Below are positions 1 to 9,708 of a stretch of 64,000 nt of DNA, in pieces; within the stretch, counting starts at the first letter, position 1, and each line of letters opens with the position of its first letter. This DNA comes from Ruegeria sp. R14_0 (GTDB lineage: Bacteria; Pseudomonadota; Alphaproteobacteria; Rhodobacterales; Rhodobacteraceae). Under the pieces are notes generated by a model. The model was not told the origin of the DNA and searched no databases. It saw only the letters and a program-made list of their open reading frames with translations. Made by a program: the position numbers and the translations under genes. The stretch lies in NCBI RefSeq assembly GCF_017743975.1, contig NZ_JAGHRC010000009.1, positions 1 to 64,000 of the forward strand, read 5' to 3'.

Positions 1-125
1 GGGATCTCAAGCAGACCGGGGGTGCCATAGGTGGACACCGACTGCGCCTGTGCAAGGCCCGTCGCCAAAACGCAAACCAAAGCCAAAAGGCCCGTTCGCA
101 GGTGTGTAACTGCTCGAATCTTCAC
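1..125 (-). CDS. Partial YjbH-like exopolysaccharide protein (N-terminus only)
   Basis: Only the first 41 codons are inside the window; the gene continues past the left edge. The reading uses a GTG at 123-125. Translation gives a short basic start (KIRAVTHLRTG), a hydrophobic stretch and an AQAQS cleavage-type site, so a signal peptide is likely. The mature start, roughly SVSTYGTPGLLEI, resembles the beginning of YjbH-domain outer-membrane proteins linked to exopolysaccharide. The neighbouring exopolysaccharide sugar transferase fits that reading. The ribosome binding site is weak and an in-frame TTG lies 27 bases further upstream, so the start is not certain. The family call rests on a very short fragment. 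Confidence 0.45.
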   Translation of the reverse strand, partial: MKIRAVTHLRTGLLALVCVLATGLAQAQSVSTYGTPGLLEI

Positions 126-436
126 GTCACTTTCGCCGCATTTTTGCCGCAATCACCTAGACGCTTTAAGCAAGAACGTCTTGCCTCAATTCCACACACA
201 AACGGATTCTTTTTCTTTTGTGCTCAAAATACAATTCACCAAAAAATATACGCCCAAACCAAACATTTAACAAAAACAACGGCTTTGGCACAAAACAACC
301 CAAGGTAGTTCTGAGTAGAAAACATATTCAACAATTTATTTATATTTTGGCTTTTGGTGGAGAGGTGTTTTACATAATACACAAGGATGAGATTCGTTTA
401 GGTTCCGAAAACGAATCCACCCTTAAAAAATCATCG
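126..436. other. A+T-rich intergenic stretch
   Basis: About 310 bases between the start of the YjbH-like gene and the end of the sugar-transferase gene, both on the minus strand. It is visibly richer in A and T than any flanking gene, with runs such as the one near 268-290. Short open frames on the plus strand here have no ribosome binding site or recognisable product. The stretch probably holds the promoter of the YjbH-like gene, but I could not fix -35/-10 elements with confidence. Confidence 0.5.
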
Positions 437-1105
437 TCACGCACCACCGCGGCGCAACATCACTGAGACAGTGCGCCAGACGATTAGCGCTTCCATCGCA
501 AGACCCGAATTTGCAATGTAGTAAAGGTCCGCCTGTACTTTTCGACGCGTCGCGTCAGTGCCTTCGATGTATCCCAGTTCGACCTGTGCCCATCCGCTGA
601 TGCCTGGGCGCACGTTATGCCGTTCCTGGTATCCCGGGACATCGGACAGGTATTGTCGTGCATGTTCAATATAGTCAGGACGAGGTCCGACCAGGCTCAT
701 CTCGCCTTTGAAAACATTGATGATTTGAGGCAACTCATCCAGGCGGGTTTTGCGCAGGAAATGGCCAAGAGGAGTGATCCTGTCTTCCTCCAACGGGCAA
801 TCGGCACTGCGTTCGATCTTGGGTGCCGGGCGCATCGAACGAAACTTGTAAGCCGTGAACGGCTTGCAATTCCGGCCCATGCGTTCCTGTGCAAAAAACA
901 GGGGTCCCTTGTTCCAAATCGGATTCAGGATCAGCAGGACAACACCACAAAGGACAGCAAGCGGCAGCAAGAAAACTAAGCTGACCACAAGGTCAAATCC
1001 GCGTTTTGCGATGCCGAACAAAACGCCATGTGTGCCACCGGAAGACGCTGGGCGGTACATGGCCGACTCCGATGAGTCCGCGTCGGAAATATTGAAATCA
1101 AACAT
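437..1105 (-). CDS. Exopolysaccharide sugar transferase (undecaprenyl-phosphate hexose-1-P transferase family)
   Basis: The protein belongs to the bacterial sugar transferase family (PF02397, ExoY/WbaP C-terminal type). These enzymes start exopolysaccharide repeat-unit synthesis by moving a hexose-1-phosphate onto undecaprenyl phosphate at the inner membrane. Visible marks are the KRGFDLVVSLVFLLPLAVL membrane segment after a short N-terminal tail, the YKFRSM motif, the LRKTRLDELPQIINVFKG block and the GPRP...RPGISGWAQV block. The length, about 222 residues, suits the short ExoY-like class without the extra membrane helices of WbaP. An in-frame GTG at 1141 would add 12 residues, but the ATG at 1105 is more usual; neither has a strong ribosome binding site. 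Lying next to a YjbH-like gene, it is probably part of an exopolysaccharide locus extending left. Confidence 0.88.
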   Translation of the reverse strand: MFDFNISDADSSESAMYRPASSGGTHGVLFGIAKRGFDLVVSLVFLLPLAVLCGVVLLILNPIWNKGPLFFAQERMGRNCKPFTAYKFRSMRPAPKIERSADCPLEEDRITPLGHFLRKTRLDELPQIINVFKGEMSLVGPRPDYIEHARQYLSDVPGYQERHNVRPGISGWAQVELGYIEGTDATRRKVQADLYYIANSGLAMEALIVWRTVSVMLRRGGA

Positions 1106-1441
1106 AAAGGAAAAGCCCCAGACACCAAACGAACCAAACACGCAAGAATTGCAGAGTTAGCGCGTGAACCGTTTAGTAACTGACGTGAGTTGCAGTCAAG
1201 CACTTTGAGTAAAATCAGATTCAAATTCGTTGTTTCGTCATATCTGTGATAAAATTGGGTGCCTAATAAAAAGGCGCAGATCGGATCTTCCTTCGAAAAA
1301 GGACAACAGTCGCGATCCAAAAGCCAGATCTGGTCGTTGTCCGGCGCACTCGTGGTGTTCTTTCATGAACGCTTGTGACGTTGATGACAGCCCGAAACAA
1401 GCTTGCTAGGATTCTGCCATCCCCAACAGGAGGGCTGTTTC
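1106..1441. other. Divergent intergenic region
   Basis: About 335 bases between the divergent sugar-transferase and alpha/beta-hydrolase genes. It must carry both promoters. The middle part (about 1200-1270) is A+T-richer. I see no strong inverted repeat or small gene with a ribosome binding site. The plus-strand ribosome binding site AGGAGGG at 1428-1434 belongs to the hydrolase. Confidence 0.5.
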
Positions 1442-2413
1442 GTGCTTTTTATTACCAACAGATTTCCAACCCAAAGCATCCGTACTCGCAAGGGTCGCCG
1501 GTTCACCTTTGACCTGAACAATAATGCACCGTCGAACTCGGTATTTTATTGTGAGAAGGGTGACGATGAACATCACACCGAGATCACCAGCAAAGAGCTG
1601 TTGCGACGTGTGCGTGACAGTGATTGCCGTCAGGTCATGCTCTACCTGCACGGGTTTAACAATTTGCCCGAGGATGTGTTTCAAACGACCACAGAATTGC
1701 AGCGCCTGTGTGATCAGGCAAATCCCGGCGAAGTTATGGTGCTGCCACTGATCTGGCCCAGTGATGCCAAACAGGGGATTGTGCAAAAATACTGGGACGA
1801 CCAAAAATCCGCGGATCAAAGCGGGTTTTCCTTTGCCCGTGTGCTGGAACGGTTTCTGGAATGGCGCAATAGCGATGACAACGAGCCCGAAACTGCGCCG
1901 TGCCTGAAACGGATCAACCTGCTTGCGCATTCGATGGGCAACCGGGTTCTGCGTCAGACGCTGATAGAATGGGATCGCTACGATTTGGCCTCAGGCGTAC
2001 CGCTGTTGTTCCGCAATACGTTCATGGTCGCTGCGGATGTCGTCAATGAAAGCGTACACGAACACGAGCCGGGCGTTCTGGTTAGCCACGCCTCGCGTAA
2101 CGTTGTCGTCTATTTTGCATCGGACGATCTGGCTCTGCGGGCTAGTAAGGCGGCGAACCTTAAGAACAAGGTGGCCTCGCGCCGTTTGGGCCATACGGGC
2201 CCCGAGAATATCGACCGGACGCCCCATAATGTTTTCCAGGTGGATTGCGACGACATCAACACCCGTTATGACACCCCGACCGGGCACAAGTACTTTGGCG
2301 CTGTTTCGCCCGGTGGAGAGGCGGGGTTGGTGTTCCGGCATATCTTTCAATGTGTTCAGTCCGGTCGGGTTTTCCCGGATGACCCGCATCAACGCTCGGT
2401 CATCCTGCGCTAG
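1442..2413 (+). CDS. Alpha/beta hydrolase, DUF900 type
   Basis: A 323-residue predicted alpha/beta hydrolase. The start is the GTG at 1442, because a near-perfect AGGAGGG lies 7 bases before it; an upstream in-frame start at 1403 has no such site. Visible marks are the oxyanion-type YLHGFNN motif near residues 68-74 and the nucleophile elbow AHSMGN with Ser164. The sequence then has the VVNESVH and VYFASDD stretches typical of DUF900 proteins, where the acidic member of the triad is expected. There is no signal peptide, so it is likely cytoplasmic. The substrate is unknown; DUF900 relatives are lipase/esterase-like. The gene is monocistronic by spacing. Confidence 0.75.
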   Translation: MLFITNRFPTQSIRTRKGRRFTFDLNNNAPSNSVFYCEKGDDEHHTEITSKELLRRVRDSDCRQVMLYLHGFNNLPEDVFQTTTELQRLCDQANPGEVMVLPLIWPSDAKQGIVQKYWDDQKSADQSGFSFARVLERFLEWRNSDDNEPETAPCLKRINLLAHSMGNRVLRQTLIEWDRYDLASGVPLLFRNTFMVAADVVNESVHEHEPGVLVSHASRNVVVYFASDDLALRASKAANLKNKVASRRLGHTGPENIDRTPHNVFQVDCDDINTRYDTPTGHKYFGAVSPGGEAGLVFRHIFQCVQSGRVFPDDPHQRSVILR

Positions 2414-2587
2414 GGGTGTTTAGTGTCTAATTCGGACTCGCGGCGTATCTCAGCTTGTCGAAATTGCGGATAGTTCACAATCTGGTGTTGCAACTGTCGA
2501 AATCATCTGGATGATCAGCAACCACCAAGACCGTCGAAAACGGTCTGCCGTTCCAGAAACGGTATCAACGAAAATGGGGAGACTACA

Positions 2588-4168
2588 ATGATCCTTAAAA
2601 ACCTGATGATCGCTGCCAGTGCGACTGCACTGATGGCGGGTGCCGCATCGGCCGAAACTCTGCGATGGGCACGTGCTGGTGACGCGCTGACGCTTGACCC
2701 GCACTCGCAAAACGAAGGTCCGTCGCACACCATTCGCCACCAGATGTACGAGCCGCTGATCATCCGCGATGTAACTGGCGCGTTTGAACCCGCGCTGGCG
2801 ACCGAGTGGGGTCCCAAGGCTGATGACCCGAATGTTTGGGTTTTCAAACTGCGCGAGGGTGTGAAGTTCCACGATGGCGCGGATTTCAACGCCGAAGACG
2901 TGGTGTTCAGCTTTGAACGGGCCAAACAGCCCAATTCGGACATGAAAGAGCTGATCGGCTCGATCACCGAGGTGCGGGCGGTTGACGACTATACCGTCGA
3001 GATCGTCACAGACGGTCCGAACCCGATCCTGCCATCGAACCTGACCAACCTGTTCATTCTGGACAAGGGCTGGGCCGAGGCGAACAACACTGTCAATGTG
3101 CAGGATTTCGAGGGCGGCGAGATCACCTATGCCACCACCAACGCCAACGGGACCGGGCCATATGTGCTGCAAAGCCGCGAGCCTGACGTCAAAACCGTAA
3201 TGGTGCGCAACGACAACTATTGGGGCATCGACCAGTTCCCGATGGAAGTGACCGAGATTGTCTATACCCCCATCCAAAACGCTGCGACCCGCGTTGCCGC
3301 GATGCTGTCGGGTGAGGTGAACTTCCTGCAGGACATGCCGGTGCAAGACATTGACCGCGTCAATGGTGCTGATGGCCTGATGGTCAAGCAAGCGCCGCAG
3401 AACCGCGTGATCTTCTTTGGTATGAACCAGGGTGCGGATGACATCGAAGCGGACAACGTGGACGGCAAGAACCCTCTGGCCGATGTGCGTGTGCGTCAGG
3501 CGATGTCGATGGCGATCAACCGTGATGCGATCCAACAGGTCGTGATGCGCGGCCAGTCGCAGCCCGCAGGTATGATCGCACCGCCCTTCGTGAACGGCTG
3601 GACCGAAGCGATGGACGGCGAGTCCGCCACCGATCTGGAAAAAGCCAAGGAACTGATGGCCGAGGCCGGTTATCCCGATGGCTTCTCAATTCGTCTGGAC
3701 TGCCCCAACGATCGCTACATCAACGACGAAGCGATCTGTCAGGCAGCCGTTGGCATGCTGGGTCAGATTGGCGTGACCGTGAATCTGGACGCCAAGCCCA
3801 AGGCACAGCACTTCCCGCTGATCACCGACAGCAAGACCGACTTCTACATGCTGGGTTGGGGTGTTCCGACATATGACTCGGAATACATCTTCAACTTCCT
3901 TGTGCACGGTCGCGAAGACGATATCGGTACATGGAACGGCACCGGCTATCAGGACGATGCGCTGGACGCGAAGATCAAGTCGCTGGCCTCGAACACCGAC
4001 CTGGACGCGCGGAATGCGGACATTGCCGACATCTGGCGTGTGGTGCAGGACGAAGCGCTGTACATCCCCATTCACCACCAGGTTCTGAACTGGGGCATGG
4101 CTGACGGTGTGGGCATCGAAGTGGATGCCGAAGACCAGCCGAAGGTCAAATACTTCACCATGCAGTAA
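2588..4168 (+). CDS. Dipeptide/oligopeptide ABC transporter substrate-binding protein (first copy)
   Basis: A 526-residue periplasmic binding protein of the DppA/OppA type (SBP_bac_5). It has a signal peptide ending AGAASA-ET near residue 23, then the typical LRWARAGDALTLDPHSQNE start and the LREGVKFHDGADFNAEDVVFSFER signature that marks the family. It would bind a peptide or similar ligand in the periplasm and deliver it to the permeases encoded downstream. A GGGGAG site precedes the ATG. A clear hairpin with a T-run follows the gene, so this binding protein may be made in excess over the rest of the operon. A second, diverged copy follows. The ligand cannot be read from sequence. Confidence 0.93.
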   Translation: MILKNLMIAASATALMAGAASAETLRWARAGDALTLDPHSQNEGPSHTIRHQMYEPLIIRDVTGAFEPALATEWGPKADDPNVWVFKLREGVKFHDGADFNAEDVVFSFERAKQPNSDMKELIGSITEVRAVDDYTVEIVTDGPNPILPSNLTNLFILDKGWAEANNTVNVQDFEGGEITYATTNANGTGPYVLQSREPDVKTVMVRNDNYWGIDQFPMEVTEIVYTPIQNAATRVAAMLSGEVNFLQDMPVQDIDRVNGADGLMVKQAPQNRVIFFGMNQGADDIEADNVDGKNPLADVRVRQAMSMAINRDAIQQVVMRGQSQPAGMIAPPFVNGWTEAMDGESATDLEKAKELMAEAGYPDGFSIRLDCPNDRYINDEAICQAAVGMLGQIGVTVNLDAKPKAQHFPLITDSKTDFYMLGWGVPTYDSEYIFNFLVHGREDDIGTWNGTGYQDDALDAKIKSLASNTDLDARNADIADIWRVVQDEALYIPIHHQVLNWGMADGVGIEVDAEDQPKVKYFTMQ

Positions 4169-4191
4169 GACAAACTTTTGACGATCAGACG

Positions 4192-4216
4192 GGGCGCGAT
4201 TTTCGCGCCCTGTTTT
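4192..4216 (+). terminator. Hairpin with T-run between the two binding-protein genes
   Basis: GGGCGCGA at 4192-4199 and TCGCGCCC at 4203-4210 form an 8-bp stem with a TTT loop, followed by TGTTTTTT. This is a canonical intrinsic terminator. It sits inside the transporter locus, so it probably attenuates rather than ends transcription. Confidence 0.8.
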
Positions 4217-4293
4217 TTGTTGCGACCTGAGATTTCCTTGCGCACGGGTCAAAAACCAAGAACACTCGACCCCAGAAACAGGGAGACATAACA

Positions 4294-5859
4294 ATGATCC
4301 TCAGGAACAGCGCCATTGGCCTTGCGATGCTGACTGTCACCAGTGTTCAGGCTGCAGATTTCAAATGGGCCTCGACCACCGACCCGCAAACCATGGACCC
4401 GCACGCGGTCAACTCGGCTCCGGTTCTGGGGTTCCTCAACAACGTCTACGAAGGTCTTGTCCGGCGCGACAAGGATATGAGCGTTCAGCCCGCTCTGGCG
4501 GTCAGCTGGGAGCCGATCGGCGAGGGCGATGGCTGGCGCTTTAACCTGCGCGAAGGGGTGACCTTTCACGACGGCAGCACATTTGACGCGCAGGACGTTC
4601 TGTTCAGCTATCAGCGTGCTTCGGGCGAGGCGGCCGATACCCGCAGTTGGTTTGCCCCGGTCAGCGACGTCATCGTGGTCGATGACTACACCGTTGATTT
4701 CATGATGACCGCACCAAACCCGCTGTTCCCGTCGTCGATTGCAAACTGGATGATCATGGATCAGGGCTGGACCGAGGCGAACGACGCCGCGGTGCCGGAC
4801 AAAGAGGCTGGCAACTACGCTACGATCAATGCCAACGGCACCGGCGCTTTCAAGGTCACCGAACGCGAACCGGGCCTGAAAACTGTGTTAGAGCCGTTTG
4901 ACGGCTGGTGGGGCGAGGTCGAGCACAACATCACCCGTGCCGAATTCAACCCGATCCAGAACCCGGCCACCGCCGTGGCCGCGCTGTTGTCCGGCGATGT
5001 GGACATGATCAACCCGGTGCCAATCCAGGACGTCGCGCGTCTGCAAGAGGACGGCGATGTCGAGGTCATTCAGGGTATCGAAGCGCGCGTCATCATGCTG
5101 GGCTTTGACCACGAAGCCGAGACGCTGAAATACACTGATGATGCGGGCCAACCGAACCCGTTCCGCGACCCGCGCGTGCGCAAAGCTGTTGCGCAGGCGG
5201 TGAATGTAGATGCCATTCTGGCCACGATCATGCGTGGCAACGCCGAAGCGGCATCTCAACTGGTCAGCCCTGCAATGAGCGGATACTCTGAGGCCAATGC
5301 CGAACGTCCCGCCTTTGATGTCGAGGGTGCCAAGGCCCTGCTGGCCGAGGCTGGATATGCCGATGGGTTCTCGTTCGGGCTGAAATGCCCCAATGACCGC
5401 TACCTGAATGACGAGGCCGTCTGTCAGGCTGTCGTCAGCATGTTGGCCCAGATCGGGATCACGGCTGAACTGGAGGCGATGCCGGTGCGTAACTACTGGC
5501 CCGAGTTGCGTGAAGATAACTACGACATGTACCTGCTGGGCTGGAGCCCGGGTACCTTTGACGCCGAACACCCCGTCCGCTTTCTGGTCGCGACGCCAAA
5601 CGAAGAGAAAAAGCTGGGCAGCTGGAATTTCGGTGGCTTCTCGAACGCACGTGTAGACGAGCTGTTGCCCGCGATTCAATCCGAACTGGATCAAACCAAG
5701 CGTCAGGCGATGCTGGACGAGGTTGCGCAGATCATTCAGGACGAACAGGTCTATGTGCCGATGTACGTGCAGCCTCTGGTCTGGGGTACGCGCAGCAATA
5801 TCGAGCTGACGCAGCGCCCGGACAATTTCTTTCTGTTGCGCTGGGTAACGGTAAACTAG
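4294..5859 (+). CDS. Dipeptide/oligopeptide ABC transporter substrate-binding protein (second copy)
   Basis: A 521-residue SBP_bac_5 protein with a signal peptide ending VTSVQA-AD and the same family block (LREGVTFHDGSTFDAQDVLFSYQR). It is clearly related to the preceding gene over its whole length, with shared NANGTG, NPATAVAALLSGDV and GFSF.LKCPNDRYLNDEAVCQA-type segments, but is well diverged. The pair therefore looks like an old tandem duplication with different ligand ranges, both feeding one permease/ATPase set. An AGGGAGA site precedes the ATG. About 170 bases separate it from the first permease gene. Confidence 0.93.
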   Translation: MILRNSAIGLAMLTVTSVQAADFKWASTTDPQTMDPHAVNSAPVLGFLNNVYEGLVRRDKDMSVQPALAVSWEPIGEGDGWRFNLREGVTFHDGSTFDAQDVLFSYQRASGEAADTRSWFAPVSDVIVVDDYTVDFMMTAPNPLFPSSIANWMIMDQGWTEANDAAVPDKEAGNYATINANGTGAFKVTEREPGLKTVLEPFDGWWGEVEHNITRAEFNPIQNPATAVAALLSGDVDMINPVPIQDVARLQEDGDVEVIQGIEARVIMLGFDHEAETLKYTDDAGQPNPFRDPRVRKAVAQAVNVDAILATIMRGNAEAASQLVSPAMSGYSEANAERPAFDVEGAKALLAEAGYADGFSFGLKCPNDRYLNDEAVCQAVVSMLAQIGITAELEAMPVRNYWPELREDNYDMYLLGWSPGTFDAEHPVRFLVATPNEEKKLGSWNFGGFSNARVDELLPAIQSELDQTKRQAMLDEVAQIIQDEQVYVPMYVQPLVWGTRSNIELTQRPDNFFLLRWVTVN

Positions 5860-5979
5860 CGCCGCTTGAAACGTGGGTTGGTGCGGACCTGTTCAACAGC
5901 GCCAATCCCATCCTGCGCTGGGTGTAACCGATGGCACAGGAAAAAAGGGCCGCTCTGACGTCATCCCGTTAGCGATACC

Positions 5980-5995
5980 TTGACCATTTGGTCAA
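5980..5995. promoter_or_regulatory. Palindrome upstream of the permease genes
   Basis: TTGACCA and TGGTCAA form 7-bp arms with a 2-base spacer, ending 36 bases before the first permease ATG. The symmetry and position suit an operator for a local regulator. No regulator gene is adjacent, so the protein that binds it is unknown. Confidence 0.4.
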
Positions 5996-6031
5996 CCCGT
6001 GCGTAGAGAAGCGGATCAATGGGGAAAGTGA

Positions 6032-7009
6032 ATGTTCGCATATATCGTCCGAAGGATGTTCCAATCCGTGATCGTACTGCTGGTCGTGGGTCTGGTCGCA
6101 TTTTCTATGTTCCGGTTTGTTGGCGATCCGATCGACAACATGCTGGGTCAGGAACGCACGCAAGCCGATATCGACCGGCTGCGCGGTGAGCTGGGGCTGG
6201 ATCAGCCGATTCCGGTTCAGTACTACAAATTCCTGAGAGAGGCCGTTCAAGGCAATTTTGGCGTGTCGTACCGTCAGGGACGTCCGGTCTCGACCATCAT
6301 CGCCGAACGCGCGCCAGCCACGTTGGAACTGGCCTTTGTCTCGGGATTTCTGGCCATCACGATGGGTATCGCTTTGGGCGTATTCACGGCCATCCGACGA
6401 CAAGGGGTCGCTGCGAATATAATCATGACCGTATCGCTGATCGGGGTGTCCCTGCCGACCTTCCTGATCGGGATCTTATTGATCTACATTTTCTCGGTTG
6501 AATTGGACCTCCTCCCCAGCTTCGGGAGGGGCGAGACCGTTATGATTGGCAACTGGTCCACCGGTTTCTTGACGACTTCCGGTCTCAAGGCGCTGATCCT
6601 GCCTGCGATTACGCTGGGTCTGTATCAGATGACGCTGATCATGCGGCTGGTGCGGTCGGAAATGCTTGAGGTTCTGCGTGCCGATTACGTCCGGTTCGCC
6701 CGTGCCCGCGGGTTGTCGGATCGGGTCATCAACTTCCGCCACGCGTTAAAAAACACCATGGTTCCGGTGATCACGATTACGGGTCTGCAGTTGGGCTCGA
6801 TCATCGCCTTTGCCATCATCACCGAGACGGTGTTCCAGTGGCCGGGCGTCGGTCTGCTGTTCATCAACGCGATCCAATTCGTGGATATCCCCGTCATGGC
6901 CGCTTATCTGATGCTGATTTCGGTCATGTTCGTGACGATCAACCTGATCGTCGATCTTCTCTACTATGCAATTGACCCGCGCCTGCGTGTCGACGCGAGG
7001 GCCACATGA
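6032..7009 (+). CDS. Peptide ABC transporter permease, DppB type
   Basis: A 325-residue inner-membrane permease. The N-terminus (MFAYIVRRMFQSVIVLLVVGLVAF) and the following segment with LGLDQPIPVQY and GNFGVSYRQGRPV are diagnostic of the DppB/OppB half. The coupling EAA-like loop is visible as RADYVRFARARGLSD near residues 215-235. About six membrane segments are present. It pairs with the DppC-type permease encoded by the next gene, which overlaps it by 4 bases (ATGA), so the two are translationally coupled. AGTGA is the only Shine-Dalgarno-like sequence close to the start. Confidence 0.93.
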   Translation: MFAYIVRRMFQSVIVLLVVGLVAFSMFRFVGDPIDNMLGQERTQADIDRLRGELGLDQPIPVQYYKFLREAVQGNFGVSYRQGRPVSTIIAERAPATLELAFVSGFLAITMGIALGVFTAIRRQGVAANIIMTVSLIGVSLPTFLIGILLIYIFSVELDLLPSFGRGETVMIGNWSTGFLTTSGLKALILPAITLGLYQMTLIMRLVRSEMLEVLRADYVRFARARGLSDRVINFRHALKNTMVPVITITGLQLGSIIAFAIITETVFQWPGVGLLFINAIQFVDIPVMAAYLMLISVMFVTINLIVDLLYYAIDPRLRVDARAT

Positions 7010-7956
7010 CCGATACCTTCGAAACCCCTTCTGCCCCCACCAAATCGCGTTTCGCCAAGTTTTGGGACAGCGATTTTGCGTGGTCATTCCGGCATTCGCC
7101 AGTTGCGATGATCGCGTCTCTGGTGGTGCTGATCCTTGTTCTGTCGGCCGTTTTTGCGCCTCTGATCGCTCCGTATAACCCGTTCGATCCGGCGTCGCTG
7201 AACCTGATGAACGGCTTTACACCGCCGGGCACGCCGAATGCCTTTACGCAGGACACGTTCCTGATGGGCACCGACGACCAGGGACGGGACGTTTTCTCGA
7301 CCATCCTGTACGGCATGCGCATATCGCTGTTCGTCGGTGTGTCGGCGGTGCTGCTGGCGATGATCATCGGTATCGTTCTGGGCCTTATCGCCGCCTATTT
7401 CGGGGGCTGGGTCGAAACGCTGATCATGCGGGTTGCGGATGTGCAGCTGACCTTCCCTGCGATTCTGGTGGCGATGCTGATCTTTGGCATCGCCAAGGGC
7501 GTGACACCCCCGGAATACCGCAACGAGATGGCGATCTATGTTCTGATCATCGCGATCGCGCTGTCCGACTGGGTGCAGTTCGCCCGTGTGGTGCGCGGTG
7601 CCGCGCTGGTGGAAAAGAACAAGGAATACGTTCAGGCCGCGCGCCTGATCGGACGCGGGTCGTTCCCGATCATGTTCCGCCATATCCTGCCCAACGTGCT
7701 TAGCCCGGTTCTGGTGATCGCCACGATCTCGCTGGCGCTGGCGATTATCGCCGAGGCGACGCTCAGCTTCCTGGGTGTGGGTGCGCCTCCGACGCAACCG
7801 TCACTGGGGACACTGATCCGCATTGGGCAGGGCTTCCTGTTCTCGGGTGAGTGGTGGATCCTGTTCTTCCCGGCCTGCACCCTTCTGGCGCTGGCCCTGT
7901 CGGTCAACCTGCTGGGCGACTGGCTGCGCGACGCGCTGAACCCAAAGCTGCGGTGA
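7006..7956 (+). CDS. Peptide ABC transporter permease, DppC type
   Basis: A 316-residue permease of the DppC/OppC half. It has the usual cytoplasmic N-terminal segment with KFWDSDFAWSFRHSPVAMIASLVV, the FLMGTDDQGRDVFSTILYGMRISL block that identifies DppC-like proteins, and the coupling helix VEKNKEYVQAARLIGRG before the NVLSPVLVIATISLALAI segment. The start overlaps the stop of the dppB-like gene, and the ATPase gene follows 4 bases after the stop codon. Together with the binding proteins it would form a complete importer. Confidence 0.93.
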   Translation: MTDTFETPSAPTKSRFAKFWDSDFAWSFRHSPVAMIASLVVLILVLSAVFAPLIAPYNPFDPASLNLMNGFTPPGTPNAFTQDTFLMGTDDQGRDVFSTILYGMRISLFVGVSAVLLAMIIGIVLGLIAAYFGGWVETLIMRVADVQLTFPAILVAMLIFGIAKGVTPPEYRNEMAIYVLIIAIALSDWVQFARVVRGAALVEKNKEYVQAARLIGRGSFPIMFRHILPNVLSPVLVIATISLALAIIAEATLSFLGVGAPPTQPSLGTLIRIGQGFLFSGEWWILFFPACTLLALALSVNLLGDWLRDALNPKLR

Positions 7957-7960
7957 TTTC

Positions 7961-9670
7961 ATGAGCCTTCTTACGATCAATGACCTCACGGTCGAATTCC
8001 CGACGCGCCGCAAATTGTTTACCGCCGTGGACCATGTGGACCTGTCCGTTGAACCGGGCGAAATCCACGGTCTGGTGGGTGAATCCGGGGCGGGCAAATC
8101 CACCATTGGTGCCGCTATCATGGGCCTTTTGGATCGGCCCGGCCGAATTGCCAGCGGTACGATCAAATTGCGCGGCGACCAGATCAGTGGACTGGATGTC
8201 GACGCGATGCGCGGTCTGCGCGGCAAGAAGATCTCGATGATCTTCCAGGACCCGCTGACCTCGCTGAACCCTCTGTTCACCGTGCGTGAACAACTGGTTG
8301 AAACGATCCAGGCCCATCTGGGCGGCTCCGACGCCGAAGCGAACAAGCGCGCCCGGGATCTGATCGACCGGGTTGGTATTCCTGACCCGGACACGCGGTT
8401 GGATCAGTATCCGCACCAATTCTCGGGCGGGATGCGGCAGCGCGTGGTGATCGCGCTGGCGCTGTGTACCGAGCCGGATGTGATCATTGCGGACGAACCG
8501 ACCACGGCGCTGGACGTGTCGGTTCAGGCGCAGATTCTGGACCTGATCAAGGAACTGGCGCAGGAGCGTCAGGTGGGCGTCATCCTGATCACCCATGACA
8601 TGGGTGTGATCGCGGATACGACCGACAAGGTGACGGTGATGTATGCGGGCAAGGTGGTCGAAACCGGCGCGACCTCGCAAGTGATGGGGCAGCCCAGCCA
8701 CGAATACACCAAGTCTTTGATCGCCGCCGTGCCGCGCCCGACGCTGAAACTGCACCGCTTTCCGCAGATCAGCTATGGCGGGCGTGAGACCAGGTTTGCC
8801 ATCGAAGACATGGCGCGCCACTGGCCCAAGGTGGACAATGACACCAGCAAACCGGTGTTCGAGATTCGCAACCTGACCAAGAAGTTCCTGCAGCGCAAAG
8901 GCTTGCTGCCGTGGGATCGCACCTATTTCACCGCCGTTGATGACGTCAGCTTTGACATTCGCGCGGGCGAAGTGTTTGGCGTTGTGGGCGAGTCCGGTTC
9001 GGGCAAGTCGACGATCGCGCGGATGATTGCGGGGCTGTACCCGGTGGATGGTGGCACGATCACCTTTGAGGGCCAGACCGTCAGCGACCTGACCAACAAG
9101 GCTGCTCTGGATGCCTATCGCAAGAGCATCCAGATGATCTTCCAGGATCCCTATTCCTCGCTGAACCCGCGCATGCGGGTGGATGACATCGTGGCTGAAC
9201 CGATCCGCCATCACAAACTGATGGACGGGTCCGATATCAAGCGCCGCGTGGATGAGCTGTTGGATCAGGTGGGACTGGGGCATGAAGCGGGCCTGAAATT
9301 CCCGCACGAGTTTTCGGGCGGTCAGCGCCAGCGGATTTCGATCGCGCGCGCACTGGCGACGCAGCCGCGCTTCCTGATCTGTGACGAACCGACCAGCGCA
9401 CTGGACGTGTCGATCCAGGCGCAGATTCTGAACATCCTGAAGGATTTGCAGGAACATCTGGGCCTGACCCTGCTGTTCATCAGCCACGACCTGCCGGTGG
9501 TACGCCAGATGTGCGACCGAGTGGCCGTAATGAAGCAGGGCAAAGTGGTCGAGCTGCAGGAAACCAACGCTTTGTTTGCCAATCCGCAGACTGAATACAC
9601 GGCCGAATTGCTGCGCCTGATGCCTAAACTGGACGATCTGTCGACCGACGGATTGGAAGCCGAGGCCTGA
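7961..9670 (+). CDS. Peptide ABC transporter ATP-binding protein with two fused nucleotide-binding domains
   Basis: A 569-residue protein that carries both ATPase halves (DppD- and DppF-like) in one chain, as in GsiA-type proteins. The first half has Walker [10 protein letters not shown] near residues 40-48, the signature [15 protein letters not shown] and Walker [14 protein letters not shown]. The second half has Walker [10 protein letters not shown] near residue 343, [15 protein letters not shown] and [13 protein letters not shown]. Each half ends with an oligopeptide-transporter C-terminal extension. It hydrolyses ATP to power import through the two permeases just upstream. A strong hairpin follows the gene, so the operon likely ends here. 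Confidence 0.94.
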   Translation: MSLLTINDLTVEFPTRRKLFTAVDHVDLSVEPGEIHGLVGESGAGKSTIGAAIMGLLDRPGRIASGTIKLRGDQISGLDVDAMRGLRGKKISMIFQDPLTSLNPLFTVREQLVETIQAHLGGSDAEANKRARDLIDRVGIPDPDTRLDQYPHQFSGGMRQRVVIALALCTEPDVIIADEPTTALDVSVQAQILDLIKELAQERQVGVILITHDMGVIADTTDKVTVMYAGKVVETGATSQVMGQPSHEYTKSLIAAVPRPTLKLHRFPQISYGGRETRFAIEDMARHWPKVDNDTSKPVFEIRNLTKKFLQRKGLLPWDRTYFTAVDDVSFDIRAGEVFGVVGESGSGKSTIARMIAGLYPVDGGTITFEGQTVSDLTNKAALDAYRKSIQMIFQDPYSSLNPRMRVDDIVAEPIRHHKLMDGSDIKRRVDELLDQVGLGHEAGLKFPHEFSGGQRQRISIARALATQPRFLICDEPTSALDVSIQAQILNILKDLQEHLGLTLLFISHDLPVVRQMCDRVAVMKQGKVVELQETNALFANPQTEYTAELLRLMPKLDDLSTDGLEAEA

Positions 9671-9679
9671 TTGAAAAAG

Positions 9680-9708
9680 CCCAATTGCCCTCCGCTCGGG
9701 CAATTGGG
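9680..9708 (+). terminator. Hairpin at the end of the peptide transporter operon
   Basis: CCCAATTGCCC at 9680-9690 pairs perfectly with GGGCAATTGGG at 9698-9708 around a 7-base loop. The T-run after it is weak, but an A-run before it suits termination on the opposite strand too. It separates the transporter operon from the cyclase gene. Confidence 0.65.

Noticed and set aside
102..466. Short plus-strand frames in the A+T-rich left region
   Set aside because: No ribosome binding sites and no coherent products; the region looks like a promoter zone.
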